Below are positions 42,861-51,320 of a stretch of DNA of 64,000 bases, in pieces. Under the pieces are notes generated by a model. That model saw nothing but the letters and a program-made list of their open reading frames with translations. It was not told the DNA's origin and did no database searches. The position numbers and the translations under genes are program-made. The stretch is from the NCBI GenBank assembly GCA_023386585.1, contig JAEWJM010000009.1, positions 88,642 through 152,641 on the forward strand, read 5' to 3'. The first letter of the stretch is position 1; each line of letters starts with the position of its first letter. The DNA is from Bacteroidota bacterium (GTDB lineage: Bacteria; Bacteroidota; Bacteroidia; Flavobacteriales; Flavobacteriaceae).

Positions 42861-44542
42861 AAATTCGCCTTAAAACTCACGTGAACGATCGAATTCGACA
42901 GCTTGATTTGTTGCCCGTCGGGAGTTCCGTTGGCATAGACCAAATTGAAAAGTCCGTTTTTCGTTAGGAATCCGAACCCGAACCCAAGGCCAAGCAGGCT
43001 TCCGCTGTTTCCGGTTGACGCCACGCGCGATTCGTCTCGGAAGTAGGCATAGTCAATTATCGAATGCACATATAATCCTGGAGCGAAAACATATCGGTAT
43101 TCACTCAACAATGAGGTCAGCAAACTCGCCTGTAGGCTGTTTTCGTTAAATCCGCGGATTGAGTTGATTCCGCCAAATCGGTACAATTCACTGATAATGT
43201 AGTGTCCACTCTGGAGGTAATAGTTTTGTGATTTGAGGTTGACAATGTTCTTTTCGTTCAGGTAAAGGTTCTGCATTGCGCTGATCTCACCAAACGCCTG
43301 TCCGTCTTTTCCCAATTTCGACTCCCTGGAACCAACTCCGGCGCGTAACGTAAGCAACGATTCTTCAGGAAACAAAAAGTCGTCGTGCCTGAATCGTTTA
43401 AAAGTAAAAGTGCCTGTCAGGAATTTATTCTTGTAGTCGCTGATTAACGCCGTGTTGGTGTTTTGGATATCACTTGATTCAGTGGCTTGGTAACCAATAT
43501 AGACGCGAGTGTTGTAATTGAAGAAATAGCCGACCTCAATCGCGGTTTTTGTGTTCTGGTAGGTGCTGTCCTGCTTGAAAATTTCGAGGTTTGCCTTCAA
43601 TCCGAACGGGCTGCGGAAAACATACGGCAGGTCGACTCCGGCGTGAAACGACTTTTGCTGTTTGCCGTCGCTTTTCCACAGAATTGTGAATTCCTCGCCG
43701 GTATTTAGCGCGTTGACCAACAGCAAGTCGAGGTAGCCGTTAAGCTGGAGCTTCGATTTTCCTTCTTCCTGGTCGTTCGAAAATCCGAGGAAGCCGTCAA
43801 ACCGGTTGGCTTTTGCTTTCTCGAGATAGACGTACACTTTGGTAGTATCCTTCGTAAAGAGAATTTCGGGATATTTCGTCTGCGTGACAAACCGGAATTT
43901 TGCAAAATCGTCGTAAATCTTCTTGAGATTATCCTGCGTGAAAGTCTTTCCTTTATAAAGTCGCCTGATATTTTTCTTGTGGCCTTCCGGGAATTTGTCG
44001 TAACCGTTGATCACGATGTCGTTTACCTGTCGCAGCTTTCCCGTCTCAAGATGAAGTTCGGTGTAAAGATCATTTCCGCGCTGCTTGAAATTTTCAAGAT
44101 TTAAAGTCGCCAATGAATAACCCTTTCGCTCGAGAACCTGCAATGCATCATTAAGCAACGATTCTACCTGATTTGGCGCGATGGTCAGCGTATCGGAATT
44201 TATCCTCGGAAAGGCAAGATTGCGCACTTTATCGCTACCTATATATATATGTATGTTTTTGATTTTTTTTCCGAGCGCGAAAGTGTAATTAAAAGTCGTG
44301 TCCGAAACTTTTTGGCTGCTGGTCAATTCGGCCGAGAAATAACCGTTTTTCTTTAGCTTTTGGGTGAATGCAGCAGCTTCGTCTGCGACCGATTTTGCGT
44401 TCGCGTGCACGCGTGCATATCCCAGCGAATCAATTGCTTTTGTCTCGCCTGCGTCGGATCCGGAAATGACAAGATGCTGCCGCTGTCCGTGTGACGCAGC
44501 GGAGAGGCACAAAAATATCAGAAGGAGGATTGTTTTTTTCAA
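42857..44542 (-). CDS. Omp85-superfamily outer-membrane beta-barrel with POTRA-like N-terminus
   Basis: A 561-aa protein with signal peptide (KKTILLLIFLCLSAASHGQ). Residues 25-240 look like two to three POTRA domains (LEKGYSLATLNLENFK-like strands, LRQVNDIVINGYDKFPEG). The C-terminal half is a predicted 16-strand barrel. It contains the Omp85 motif in GINSIRGFNENSL near residue 462 and ends with a terminal Phe (SFKANF). Whether it inserts proteins, exports a partner or moves lipids cannot be told; no exported partner gene adjoins it. The start codon is TTG: an in-frame stop lies 18 nt upstream and no other codon would keep the signal peptide. Confidence 0.8.
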   Translation of the reverse strand: MKKTILLLIFLCLSAASHGQRQHLVISGSDAGETKAIDSLGYARVHANAKSVADEAAAFTQKLKKNGYFSAELTSSQKVSDTTFNYTFALGKKIKNIHIYIGSDKVRNLAFPRINSDTLTIAPNQVESLLNDALQVLERKGYSLATLNLENFKQRGNDLYTELHLETGKLRQVNDIVINGYDKFPEGHKKNIRRLYKGKTFTQDNLKKIYDDFAKFRFVTQTKYPEILFTKDTTKVYVYLEKAKANRFDGFLGFSNDQEEGKSKLQLNGYLDLLLVNALNTGEEFTILWKSDGKQQKSFHAGVDLPYVFRSPFGLKANLEIFKQDSTYQNTKTAIEVGYFFNYNTRVYIGYQATESSDIQNTNTALISDYKNKFLTGTFTFKRFRHDDFLFPEESLLTLRAGVGSRESKLGKDGQAFGEISAMQNLYLNEKNIVNLKSQNYYLQSGHYIISELYRFGGINSIRGFNENSLQASLLTSLLSEYRYVFAPGLYVHSIIDYAYFRDESRVASTGNSGSLLGLGFGFGFLTKNGLFNLVYANGTPDGQQIKLSNSIVHVSFKANF

Positions 44543-44636
44543 CGCGGTTAAATTCCGCTAAAATAACGGAAATATGCCGCGATTCATATAATGCATTGGA
44601 GGTTAAATAATGTCTTTGAAAATTAATGAATTAAGG

Positions 44637-44667
44637 TTTGTTTAAAAAAAATTAATTCCTACATTTG
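44637..44667 (+). promoter_or_regulatory. Promoter of the rpsL-to-rplQ ribosomal operon
   Basis: TTTG (44637-44640), 19 nt, then TACATTTG (44660-44667): a full Bacteroidota promoter with ideal spacing, the best in the window. A leader of about 47 nt follows, with a small CCCG/CGGG hairpin at 44672-44686. Confidence 0.8.
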
Positions 44668-44720
44668 CAACCCCGTAAAAAGCGGGAAATAATAACATAA
44701 TATATTTTTAGTAATTCATT

Positions 44721-45104
44721 ATGCCAACAATTCAACAATTAGTAAGGACCGGAAGGACTCAAATAACTAAGAAGAGTAAATCGGTTGCTTTAGATTCTTG
44801 TCCTCAGCGCAGAGGGGTTTGTACGCGTGTTTACACTACTACGCCTAAGAAGCCGAATTCAGCGATGCGTAAAGTCGCCAGGGTTCGTCTTACCAACGGT
44901 AACGAGGTAAACGCTTACATCCCGGGCGAAGGACACAATCTTCAAGAGCACTCGATAGTATTAGTTAGGGGTGGAAGGGTAAAAGATTTGCCGGGAGTTA
45001 GGTATCACATTGTTCGTGGTGCGCTTGATACGTCAGGTGTTGCCGGAAGGACACAAAGGAGATCTAAGTACGGAGCAAAACGCCCAAAAGAAGCTAAAAA
45101 GTAA
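44721..45104 (+). CDS. rpsL: 30S ribosomal protein S12
   Basis: 127 aa. It has the decoding-centre loop TPKKPNSAMRKVARVRL with the lysine of the streptomycin-sensitive form, and GEGHNLQEHSIVLVRGGRVK with the PGVRYHIVRG stretch. It helps proofread codon-anticodon pairing at the A site. First gene of the operon; a 94-nt gap with a type C inverted repeat separates it from rpsG. Confidence 0.98.
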   Translation: MPTIQQLVRTGRTQITKKSKSVALDSCPQRRGVCTRVYTTTPKKPNSAMRKVARVRLTNGNEVNAYIPGEGHNLQEHSIVLVRGGRVKDLPGVRYHIVRGALDTSGVAGRTQRRSKYGAKRPKEAKK

Positions 45105-45111
45105 TTTTTAA

Positions 45112-45186
45112 CAGTCAAAGGTCCAGCGTCAACCGGTGATCGAATAATTAAGTATTCATTCGGCATTTGACGTTTGTCATTCGACA
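45112..45186 (+). repeat. Type C intergenic element between rpsL and rpsG
   Basis: Arm 45114-45136 (words GTCAAAGGTC, GCGTCAA) pairs imperfectly with 45161-45184 (TTTGACG, GTCATTCGAC). About 14 of the first 19 positions pair, with mismatches spread evenly. The loop is about 24 nt. Confidence 0.6.
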
Positions 45187-45198
45187 AAAATTTTTAAC

Positions 45199-45675
45199 AT
45201 GAGAAAAAGAGCGGCAAAGAAACGTCCACTTTTACCGGATCCGAGGTTCAATGACCAACTGGTCACACGTTTCGTAAACAACCTGATGTGGGATGGTAAA
45301 AAATCCACTGCTTTCAAAGTATTCTATGATGCTATTGATATCGTAGAGTCAAAAAAGCAAGATGCAGAGAAATCGGCACTTGAAATCTGGAAAGATGCAC
45401 TAACCAACGTAATGCCTCACGTTGAGGTTCGTTCGCGTCGGGTTGGTGGAGCTACATTCCAAATTCCTATGCAGATCAGACCAGACAGAAAGATCTCCAT
45501 GGCAATGAAATGGATGATCCTTTATGCAAGAAGGAGAAATGAAAAATCTATGGCTCAAAGGCTGGCATCAGAAGTTTTAGCTGCGGCTAAAGAAGAAGGT
45601 GCTGCAGTGAAAAAGAGAATGGATACTCACAAAATGGCAGAAGCGAACAAAGCATTCTCTCACTTTAGATTCTAA
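45199..45675 (+). CDS. rpsG: 30S ribosomal protein S7
   Basis: 158 aa. It starts MRKRAAKKRPLLPDPRFNDQ, has VTRFVNNLMWDGKKSTAFKVFYDAI, and the rRNA-binding VEVRSRRVGGATFQIPMQI. S7 nucleates assembly of the 30S head. Seven bases separate it from fusA. Confidence 0.98.
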   Translation: MRKRAAKKRPLLPDPRFNDQLVTRFVNNLMWDGKKSTAFKVFYDAIDIVESKKQDAEKSALEIWKDALTNVMPHVEVRSRRVGGATFQIPMQIRPDRKISMAMKWMILYARRRNEKSMAQRLASEVLAAAKEEGAAVKKRMDTHKMAEANKAFSHFRF

Positions 45676-45682
45676 TCAGGAA

Positions 45683-47806
45683 ATGGCAAGAGATTTAAAA
45701 TTTACAAGAAACATTGGGATCGCTGCGCATATTGATGCCGGTAAGACGACAACAACAGAGCGTATCCTATTTTATACCGGAAAGTCACACAAGATCGGTG
45801 AGGTGCACGATGGTGCTGCAACGATGGACTGGATGGCGCAGGAGCAGGAGCGTGGTATCACGATCACTTCCGCTGCAACAACATGCGAGTGGAACTTCCC
45901 AACAGAGCAAGGAAAAGTCCTTCCTGAAAGCAAGTCGTACCACTTCAACATTATCGATACCCCGGGGCACGTTGACTTTACCGTAGAGGTAAACCGTTCG
46001 CTTAGGGTTCTTGACGGATTGGTATTCCTTTTCTCTGCGGTTGATGGTGTTGAGCCACAATCGGAGACAAACTGGAGGCTTGCCGACAACTACAAAGTTC
46101 CGCGTATGGGCTTCGTAAACAAAATGGACCGTCAGGGCGCAAACTTCCTTAATGTGTGCCAACAAGTAAAAGACATGTTGAAATCGAATGCAGTGCCGAT
46201 CGTTTTGCCGATTGGTGATGAGGAAGATTTCAAAGGTATCGTTGATTTGGTGAAAAACCAGGCGATTATCTGGCATGACGCAACCCAGGGAGCTACTTTC
46301 GATATTGTTCCGATCCCGGAAGATATGAAAGAAGAAGTTCATCAATTCCGTGCGCAGCTTATCGAAGCTGTTGCTGAATACGATGAAAGGCTGATGGAGA
46401 AATTCTTCGAGGATGAAGATTCAATTACCGAAGATGAAATCAACACAGCGTTGAGGAAAGCGGCAATTGACATGTCGATCATCCCGATGCTTTGCGGATC
46501 ATCATTCAAAAACAAAGGAGTTCAGTTCATGCTTGACGCCGTTTGTAAATACTTGCCTTCTCCATTGGATAAAGAAGGTATCGTAGGTACAAATCCTGAC
46601 AGCGATGAAGAGATCATCCGTCGTCCGGACGTAAAAGAGCCGTTTGCAGCTTTGGCTTTTAAAATTGCAACCGACCCTTATGTTGGACGTCTTGCTTTCT
46701 TCCGTGCTTATTCAGGCCGTCTTGATGCAGGTTCTTACATTTTGAACACGCGTTCAGGAAACAAAGAGCGTATCTCGAGGATTTACCAGATGCACGCGAA
46801 CAAGCAAAATCCGATTGAATATATTGAGGCAGGAGATATTGGAGCCGCTGTCGGTTTCAAGGATATCAAGACCGGAGATACGATGTGTGATGAAAAACAC
46901 CCAATCGTACTTGAAAGTATGGATTTCCCTGCACCGGTAATCGGTATCGCGATCGAGCCTAAAACGAAAGCTGACGTGGACAAAATGGGTATGGCTCTGG
47001 CAAAACTTGCCGAAGAAGATCCAACGTTCCAGGTTAAGACCGATGAGGCTTCAGGACAAACTATCATCTCGGGTATGGGTGAGCTTCACCTTGATATCCT
47101 TGTTGACAGGATGCGTCGCGAATTCAAAGTAGAAGTTAACCAGGGCGAGCCTCAGGTTGAATATAAAGAAGCATTTACAAAATCGGCGCAACACCGTGAG
47201 GTTTACAAAAAACAATCGGGTGGTCGCGGTAAATTTGCCGATATCGTCTTCAGGATTGAACCGGCTGACGAAGGTTTTGTAGGTCTTCAGTTTGTGAATG
47301 AAGTAAAAGGTGGTAACGTTCCTAAAGAATACATTCCATCTGTTGAAAAAGGATTTAAAGCTGCCATGAAACAAGGTCCTCTTGCAGGATACGAAGTTGA
47401 CAGCCTTAAAGTAACACTTCTTGACGGATCTTTCCACCCTGTGGATTCCGATGCGCTTTCTTTCGAATTGGCTGCTAAAATGGGTTACAAAGAATCTGGC
47501 CGTGCTGCCGGAGCTGTCATCCTTGAGCCGATCATGAAAATGGAAGTAATCACTCCGGAAGAGAATATGGGTGATATCGTAGGTGACCTTAACAGAAGAA
47601 GAGGCCAGGTAACGGACATGGGCGACCGTGCAGGTGCTAAAACCATCAAGGCGCTTGTGCCGCTTTCTGAAATGTTCGGTTATGTAACGACATTAAGGAC
47701 ATTGTCATCAGGCCGTGCAACTTCAACAATGGAGTTTTCGCACTACGCTGAAACGCCTGCCAACATTTCGGAACAGGTGATCAAAAAAGCAAAAGGAACC
47801 GTTTAA
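45683..47806 (+). CDS. fusA: Translation elongation factor G
   Basis: A 707-aa GTPase that drives translocation. P-loop AHIDAGKTTTTERIL, switch II IIDTPGHVDFTVEV, and NKMDRQGANF as G4. Domains II-V follow with GMGELHLDILVDRMRREF and domain IV GGRGKFADIVFRIEP. A tuf gene normally follows in the str operon of Proteobacteria; here the next gene, 10 nt on, is rpsJ, so str and S10 clusters are joined. Confidence 0.98.
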   Translation: MARDLKFTRNIGIAAHIDAGKTTTTERILFYTGKSHKIGEVHDGAATMDWMAQEQERGITITSAATTCEWNFPTEQGKVLPESKSYHFNIIDTPGHVDFTVEVNRSLRVLDGLVFLFSAVDGVEPQSETNWRLADNYKVPRMGFVNKMDRQGANFLNVCQQVKDMLKSNAVPIVLPIGDEEDFKGIVDLVKNQAIIWHDATQGATFDIVPIPEDMKEEVHQFRAQLIEAVAEYDERLMEKFFEDEDSITEDEINTALRKAAIDMSIIPMLCGSSFKNKGVQFMLDAVCKYLPSPLDKEGIVGTNPDSDEEIIRRPDVKEPFAALAFKIATDPYVGRLAFFRAYSGRLDAGSYILNTRSGNKERISRIYQMHANKQNPIEYIEAGDIGAAVGFKDIKTGDTMCDEKHPIVLESMDFPAPVIGIAIEPKTKADVDKMGMALAKLAEEDPTFQVKTDEASGQTIISGMGELHLDILVDRMRREFKVEVNQGEPQVEYKEAFTKSAQHREVYKKQSGGRGKFADIVFRIEPADEGFVGLQFVNEVKGGNVPKEYIPSVEKGFKAAMKQGPLAGYEVDSLKVTLLDGSFHPVDSDALSFELAAKMGYKESGRAAGAVILEPIMKMEVITPEENMGDIVGDLNRRRGQVTDMGDRAGAKTIKALVPLSEMFGYVTTLRTLSSGRATSTMEFSHYAETPANISEQVIKKAKGTV

Positions 47807-47816
47807 TTCACACAAA

Positions 47817-48122
47817 ATGAGTCAAAAAATCAGAATAAAATTGAAGTCTTACGATCACATGCTGGTGGACAAATCATCAGAGAAAATCGTAAAAACAGTT
47901 AAGAGCACCGGCGCTGTTGTTACAGGTCCGATTCCGTTGCCAACACACAAAAAGATTTTTACCGTACTGCGTTCTCCGCACGTAAACAAAAAATCAAGGG
48001 AGCAATTTGAAGTGATGTCTTACAAAAGGCTGATCGACATCTACTCTTCGTCATCAAAAACGATTGACGCGCTGATGAAATTGGAGCTTCCAAGCGGCGT
48101 TGAGGTAGAGATCAAAGTCTGA
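47817..48122 (+). CDS. rpsJ: 30S ribosomal protein S10
   Basis: 101 aa. KIRIKLKSYDHMLVDKSSEKI at the start, then GPIPLPTHKKIFTVLRSPHVNKKSREQFE, the typical S10 loop. It binds the 30S head and, in other bacteria, NusB for antitermination. A 105-nt gap with a type C hairpin follows. Confidence 0.98.
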   Translation: MSQKIRIKLKSYDHMLVDKSSEKIVKTVKSTGAVVTGPIPLPTHKKIFTVLRSPHVNKKSREQFEVMSYKRLIDIYSSSSKTIDALMKLELPSGVEVEIKV

Positions 48123-48127
48123 TAAAG

Positions 48128-48191
48128 CAATTTAGATAGCATTGGGTACCGGGTTTTTTCCTGGTACTCAATTCTACTTGTCTAAATGCGC
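48128..48191 (+). repeat. Type C intergenic element between rpsJ and rplC
   Basis: Arm 48128-48153 (ATTTAGATA, TTGGGTACCGGG) pairs with 48161-48191 (CCTGGTACTCAATT, TCTAAATGC); the loop is only TTTTTT. Several single or double mismatches and a short bulge interrupt the stem. The T-rich loop argues against a plain terminator because no T-run follows the stem. Confidence 0.65.
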
Positions 48192-48227
48192 CAAAAAAGA
48201 GAATTTATTAATTATTAATTATTTTAT

Positions 48228-48842
48228 ATGTCTGGGTTAATTGGTAGAAAAATCGGCATGACCAGCATCTTCGACGAGAACGGGAAAAACATTCCTTGTA
48301 CCGTTATTGAGGCAGGTCCATGCGTAGTTACCCAAGTCAGAACCAACGAGGTCGACGGGTATGAAGCGTTGCAACTTGGTTTCGATGACAAAAACGAGAA
48401 ACATTCCACGCAAGCTGCCGCAGGGCACGCGAAGAAAGCAGGGACTGTTGCTAAGAAAAAAGTCGTTGAATTCCAATTTGAGAATGAACACAAATTAGGT
48501 GATGTACTGACAGTTGATGTCTTTGCAGAAGGCGAGTTTGTAGATGTACAAGGTGTTTCTAAAGGTAAAGGCTTCCAGGGTGTTGTGAAGCGTCACGGCT
48601 TCGGCGGTGTCGGACAAGCCACTCACGGTCAGCACAACCGTCTTAGGGCGCCGGGTTCAGTAGGAGCATCATCTTATCCTTCACGTGTATTCAAAGGAAT
48701 GCGCATGGCAGGAAGAATGGGTGGTGAAAATGTAAAAGTTCAAAACCTTAGAGTTTTAAAAGTCGTTGCCGACAAGAATCTTCTTGTTGTTAAAGGATGT
48801 GTTCCAGGACACAAAAACTCTTATGTAATCATTCAGAAGTAA
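48228..48842 (+). CDS. rplC: 50S ribosomal protein L3
   Basis: 204 aa. LIGRKIGMTSIFDENGKNIPC at the start and GHGGVGQATHGQHNRL-like centre loop (HGFGGVGQATHGQHNRLRAP) that reaches the peptidyl transferase centre. The stop shares its last base with the rplD start (TAATG), so the two are translationally coupled. Confidence 0.98.
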   Translation: MSGLIGRKIGMTSIFDENGKNIPCTVIEAGPCVVTQVRTNEVDGYEALQLGFDDKNEKHSTQAAAGHAKKAGTVAKKKVVEFQFENEHKLGDVLTVDVFAEGEFVDVQGVSKGKGFQGVVKRHGFGGVGQATHGQHNRLRAPGSVGASSYPSRVFKGMRMAGRMGGENVKVQNLRVLKVVADKNLLVVKGCVPGHKNSYVIIQK

Positions 48843-49471
48843 TGGAAGTAAAAGTTTTAAACATCAGCGGAAAAGAAACTGGCAGGACGATCACTCTTTC
48901 TGATTCAGTTTTTGGGATAGAACCAAATAACCACGCCGTATACCTTGATGTGAAGCAGTACCTGGCCAACCAACGGCAGGGAACGCACAAAGCAAAGGAA
49001 AGAGCTGAAGTTGCAGGTAGTACCCGTAAAATCAAAAAGCAAAAAGGAACAGGTACTGCCCGTGCGGGTAGTGCGAAGAACCCACTTTTTAAAGGCGGGG
49101 GAACTGTTTTCGGACCGAGGCCGCGCAGCTATTCGTTCAAATTGAACAAAAGCCTGAAGCGTCTTGCAAGGAAATCAGCGTTCTCGATCAAGGCGAAAGA
49201 ATCGAACCTGATCGTGTTGGAAGATTTCAATTTTGAGACACCGAACACAAAGAATTTTATCAATATCCTGAAAGGCTTAGGGTTAGAAAACAAAAAATCT
49301 TTGTTTGTGTTGGGAGAGACAAATAAAAATGTATATTTGTCGTCACGTAATTTAAAGGCTTCAAGCGTTGTAAACGCCTCAGAATTAAGCACTTACGCCA
49401 TTTTAAATGCTAATAATTTAGTACTTTTAGAAGGCTCTTTGGAAGCAATTGAAGAAAACCTAAGCAAATAA
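48842..49471 (+). CDS. rplD: 50S ribosomal protein L4
   Basis: 209 aa from the ATG at 48842, starting MEVKVLNISGKETGRTITL. The long exit-tunnel loop is GSTRKIKKQKGTGTARAGS and PLFKGGGTVFGPRPRSYSF. In gamma-proteobacteria L4 also represses its own operon; no such leader was identified here. Seven bases to rplW. Confidence 0.98.
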   Translation: MEVKVLNISGKETGRTITLSDSVFGIEPNNHAVYLDVKQYLANQRQGTHKAKERAEVAGSTRKIKKQKGTGTARAGSAKNPLFKGGGTVFGPRPRSYSFKLNKSLKRLARKSAFSIKAKESNLIVLEDFNFETPNTKNFINILKGLGLENKKSLFVLGETNKNVYLSSRNLKASSVVNASELSTYAILNANNLVLLEGSLEAIEENLSK

Positions 49472-49478
49472 ACAGGCG

Positions 49479-49772
49479 ATGAGTATCATTATAAAACCGA
49501 TCATTACCGAAAAGATCACCAAGGAAAGCGAAGTTACCAACCGGTACGGTTTCGTGGTTGCAAAAAGCGCTAACAAGGTGCAAATCAAGCAGGCGGTTGA
49601 GTCTGCTTATGGCGTGACCATCGTTAACGTGAACACCATGAATGTACGTCCGGACAGGACTACCAAGTACACCAAAAGCGGGTTGATCAGCGGAAAGACC
49701 AATGCTTATAAGAAAGCGGTTGTTCAGGTACAAGAAGGAGAAACTATCGATTTTTACAACAACGTACAGTAA
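49479..49772 (+). CDS. rplW: 50S ribosomal protein L23
   Basis: 97 aa, beginning SIIIKPIITEKITKESEVTN and carrying NRYGFVVAKSANKVQIKQAVESAY. It lines the tunnel exit and docks trigger factor and the signal recognition particle. Twelve bases to rplB. Confidence 0.97.
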   Translation: MSIIIKPIITEKITKESEVTNRYGFVVAKSANKVQIKQAVESAYGVTIVNVNTMNVRPDRTTKYTKSGLISGKTNAYKKAVVQVQEGETIDFYNNVQ

Positions 49773-49784
49773 TAAGACAGAACA

Positions 49785-50609
49785 ATGTCAGTTAGAAAAT
49801 TAAAACCTATTACCCCGGGCCAGCGATTTAGAGTTGTGAATAGCTTTGACACTATCACAGCTGACAAGCCGGAACGCTCATTGTTAGCACCGATAAAAAG
49901 CTCTGGAGGTAGAAATAGTCAAGGAAAAATGACCATGCGTTATACAGGCGGTGGTCACAAGCAAAGGTATCGTATCATCGACTTCAAAAGAACTAAAGAC
50001 GGAATTCCGGCTACAGTGAAGTCAATTGAATACGATCCGAACCGTACAGCGTTTATTGCGCTTTTGGCATACGCCGACGGTGAAAAAACTTATATCATCG
50101 CGCAAAATGGTTTGCAGGTGGGGCAAAAACTGGTTTCAGGTGCCGATGCGCAACCGGAAATCGGGAACACGCTTCCACTGAGCAAAATTCCTTTGGGAAC
50201 CGTTATTTCGTGCATCGAATTGCGTCCGGGACAAGGTGCTACAATCGCACGTTCTGCCGGTACTTTTGCACAATTGATGGCAAGGGACGGTAAATACGCC
50301 ACAATCAAAATGCCTTCAGGAGAAACAAGGTTGATCCTTTTGACCTGCTCGGCTACGATTGGCGCCGTTTCTAACTCTGACCACCAGCTTGTTGTTTCCG
50401 GTAAAGCCGGCCGTAGCAGATGGTTGGGCAGAAGGCCAAGGACCAGGGCTGTTGCCATGAACCCAGTAGATCACCCGATGGGTGGTGGAGAAGGGCGTTC
50501 TTCAGGTGGACATCCGCGTTCAAGAAAAGGATTGCCAGCTAAAGGTTACAGGACACGTGCCAAGGCAAACCCAAGTAATAAGTATATTGTAGAACGCAGA
50601 AAGAAATAA
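49785..50609 (+). CDS. rplB: 50S ribosomal protein L2
   Basis: 274 aa. It has GGRNSQGKMTMRYTGGGHKQ and RYRIIDFKRTKDG in the N-terminal RNA-binding part, and the C-terminal VAMNPVDHPMGGGEGRSSGG with the histidine near the peptidyl transferase centre. Length and motifs are normal. Confidence 0.98.
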   Translation: MSVRKLKPITPGQRFRVVNSFDTITADKPERSLLAPIKSSGGRNSQGKMTMRYTGGGHKQRYRIIDFKRTKDGIPATVKSIEYDPNRTAFIALLAYADGEKTYIIAQNGLQVGQKLVSGADAQPEIGNTLPLSKIPLGTVISCIELRPGQGATIARSAGTFAQLMARDGKYATIKMPSGETRLILLTCSATIGAVSNSDHQLVVSGKAGRSRWLGRRPRTRAVAMNPVDHPMGGGEGRSSGGHPRSRKGLPAKGYRTRAKANPSNKYIVERRKK

Positions 50610-50619
50610 TCAGTAAGAC

Positions 50620-50898
50620 ATGGCACGTTCATTAAAAAAAGGACCATTTGTCCACTATAAGCTAGACAAAAAAGTTCAGGAAAATATAGAAAAAGGGAAC
50701 AAGGGTGTGGTTAAGACCTGGTCAAGGGCTTCCATGATCACTCCTGATTTCGTAGGACAAACCATCGCAGTTCACAACGGACGTCAGTTCGTACCTGTTT
50801 ATGTAACAGAGAACATGGTGGGTCATAAACTAGGAGAATTTTCACCGACACGATCATTCCGTGGTCACGCCGGAGCAAAAAATAAAGGTAAAAAATAA
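50620..50898 (+). CDS. rpsS: 30S ribosomal protein S19
   Basis: 92 aa. RSLKKGPFVHYKLDKKV at the start, KTWSRASMITPDFVGQTIAVHNG in the centre and HKLGEFSPTRSFRGHAG at the end. Forms a head complex with S13. Six bases to rplV. Confidence 0.98.
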   Translation: MARSLKKGPFVHYKLDKKVQENIEKGNKGVVKTWSRASMITPDFVGQTIAVHNGRQFVPVYVTENMVGHKLGEFSPTRSFRGHAGAKNKGKK

Positions 50899-50904
50899 GA
50901 AGCA

Positions 50905-51318
50905 ATGGGAGTTCGTAAAAGAGAAAGAGCCGAAGGCATCAAAGAAGCTAACAAGCAGATTGCTTTCGCAAAATTGAATAACTGCCCTACTTCACCTAGA
51001 AAAATGCGCTTGGTGGCGGACTTGGTAAGAGGTCAGAAAGTGGAAAGGGCTTTGAACATCTTAAGGTTCAGCTCTAAAGAAGCTTCACGTAAATTAGAAA
51101 AACTCGTTTTATCGGCTATCGCCAACTGGCAAGCTAAAAACGCAGACGCTAATATGGAAGAAGCAGGCTTGTTCGTTAAAGAGATCCGCGTTGATGGCGG
51201 CATGATGCTCAAAAGGCTTCGTCCGGCTCCACAGGGTCGTGCACACAGAATCAGAAAACGTTCCAACCACGTAACAATCGTTTTGGGACAATTAGATAAC
51301 ACACTTAGCAATTCATAA
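50905..51318 (+). CDS. rplV: 50S ribosomal protein L22
   Basis: 137 aa. NCPTSPRKMRLVADLVRGQKV, the AIANWQAKNADANMEEAGLFV helix region, and the tunnel hairpin ending LKRLRPAPQGRAHRIRKRSN, all typical. The overlap with the next gene is avoided by 2 nt. Confidence 0.98.
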   Translation: MGVRKRERAEGIKEANKQIAFAKLNNCPTSPRKMRLVADLVRGQKVERALNILRFSSKEASRKLEKLVLSAIANWQAKNADANMEEAGLFVKEIRVDGGMMLKRLRPAPQGRAHRIRKRSNHVTIVLGQLDNTLSNS

Positions 51319-51320
51319 GC

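Noticed and set aside
42396..42967. Two similar short frames in the tandem units (starting MFFRNTVCR)
   Set aside because: They agree at the start but diverge through frame change in the middle (bases inserted or lost), the pattern of non-coding repeat, not of a conserved peptide.
48128..48191. Stem between rpsJ and rplC as an ordinary terminator
   Set aside because: The T-run is in the loop, not after the stem, and the operon continues; interrupted pairing is also unlike the clean terminators seen elsewhere in the window.
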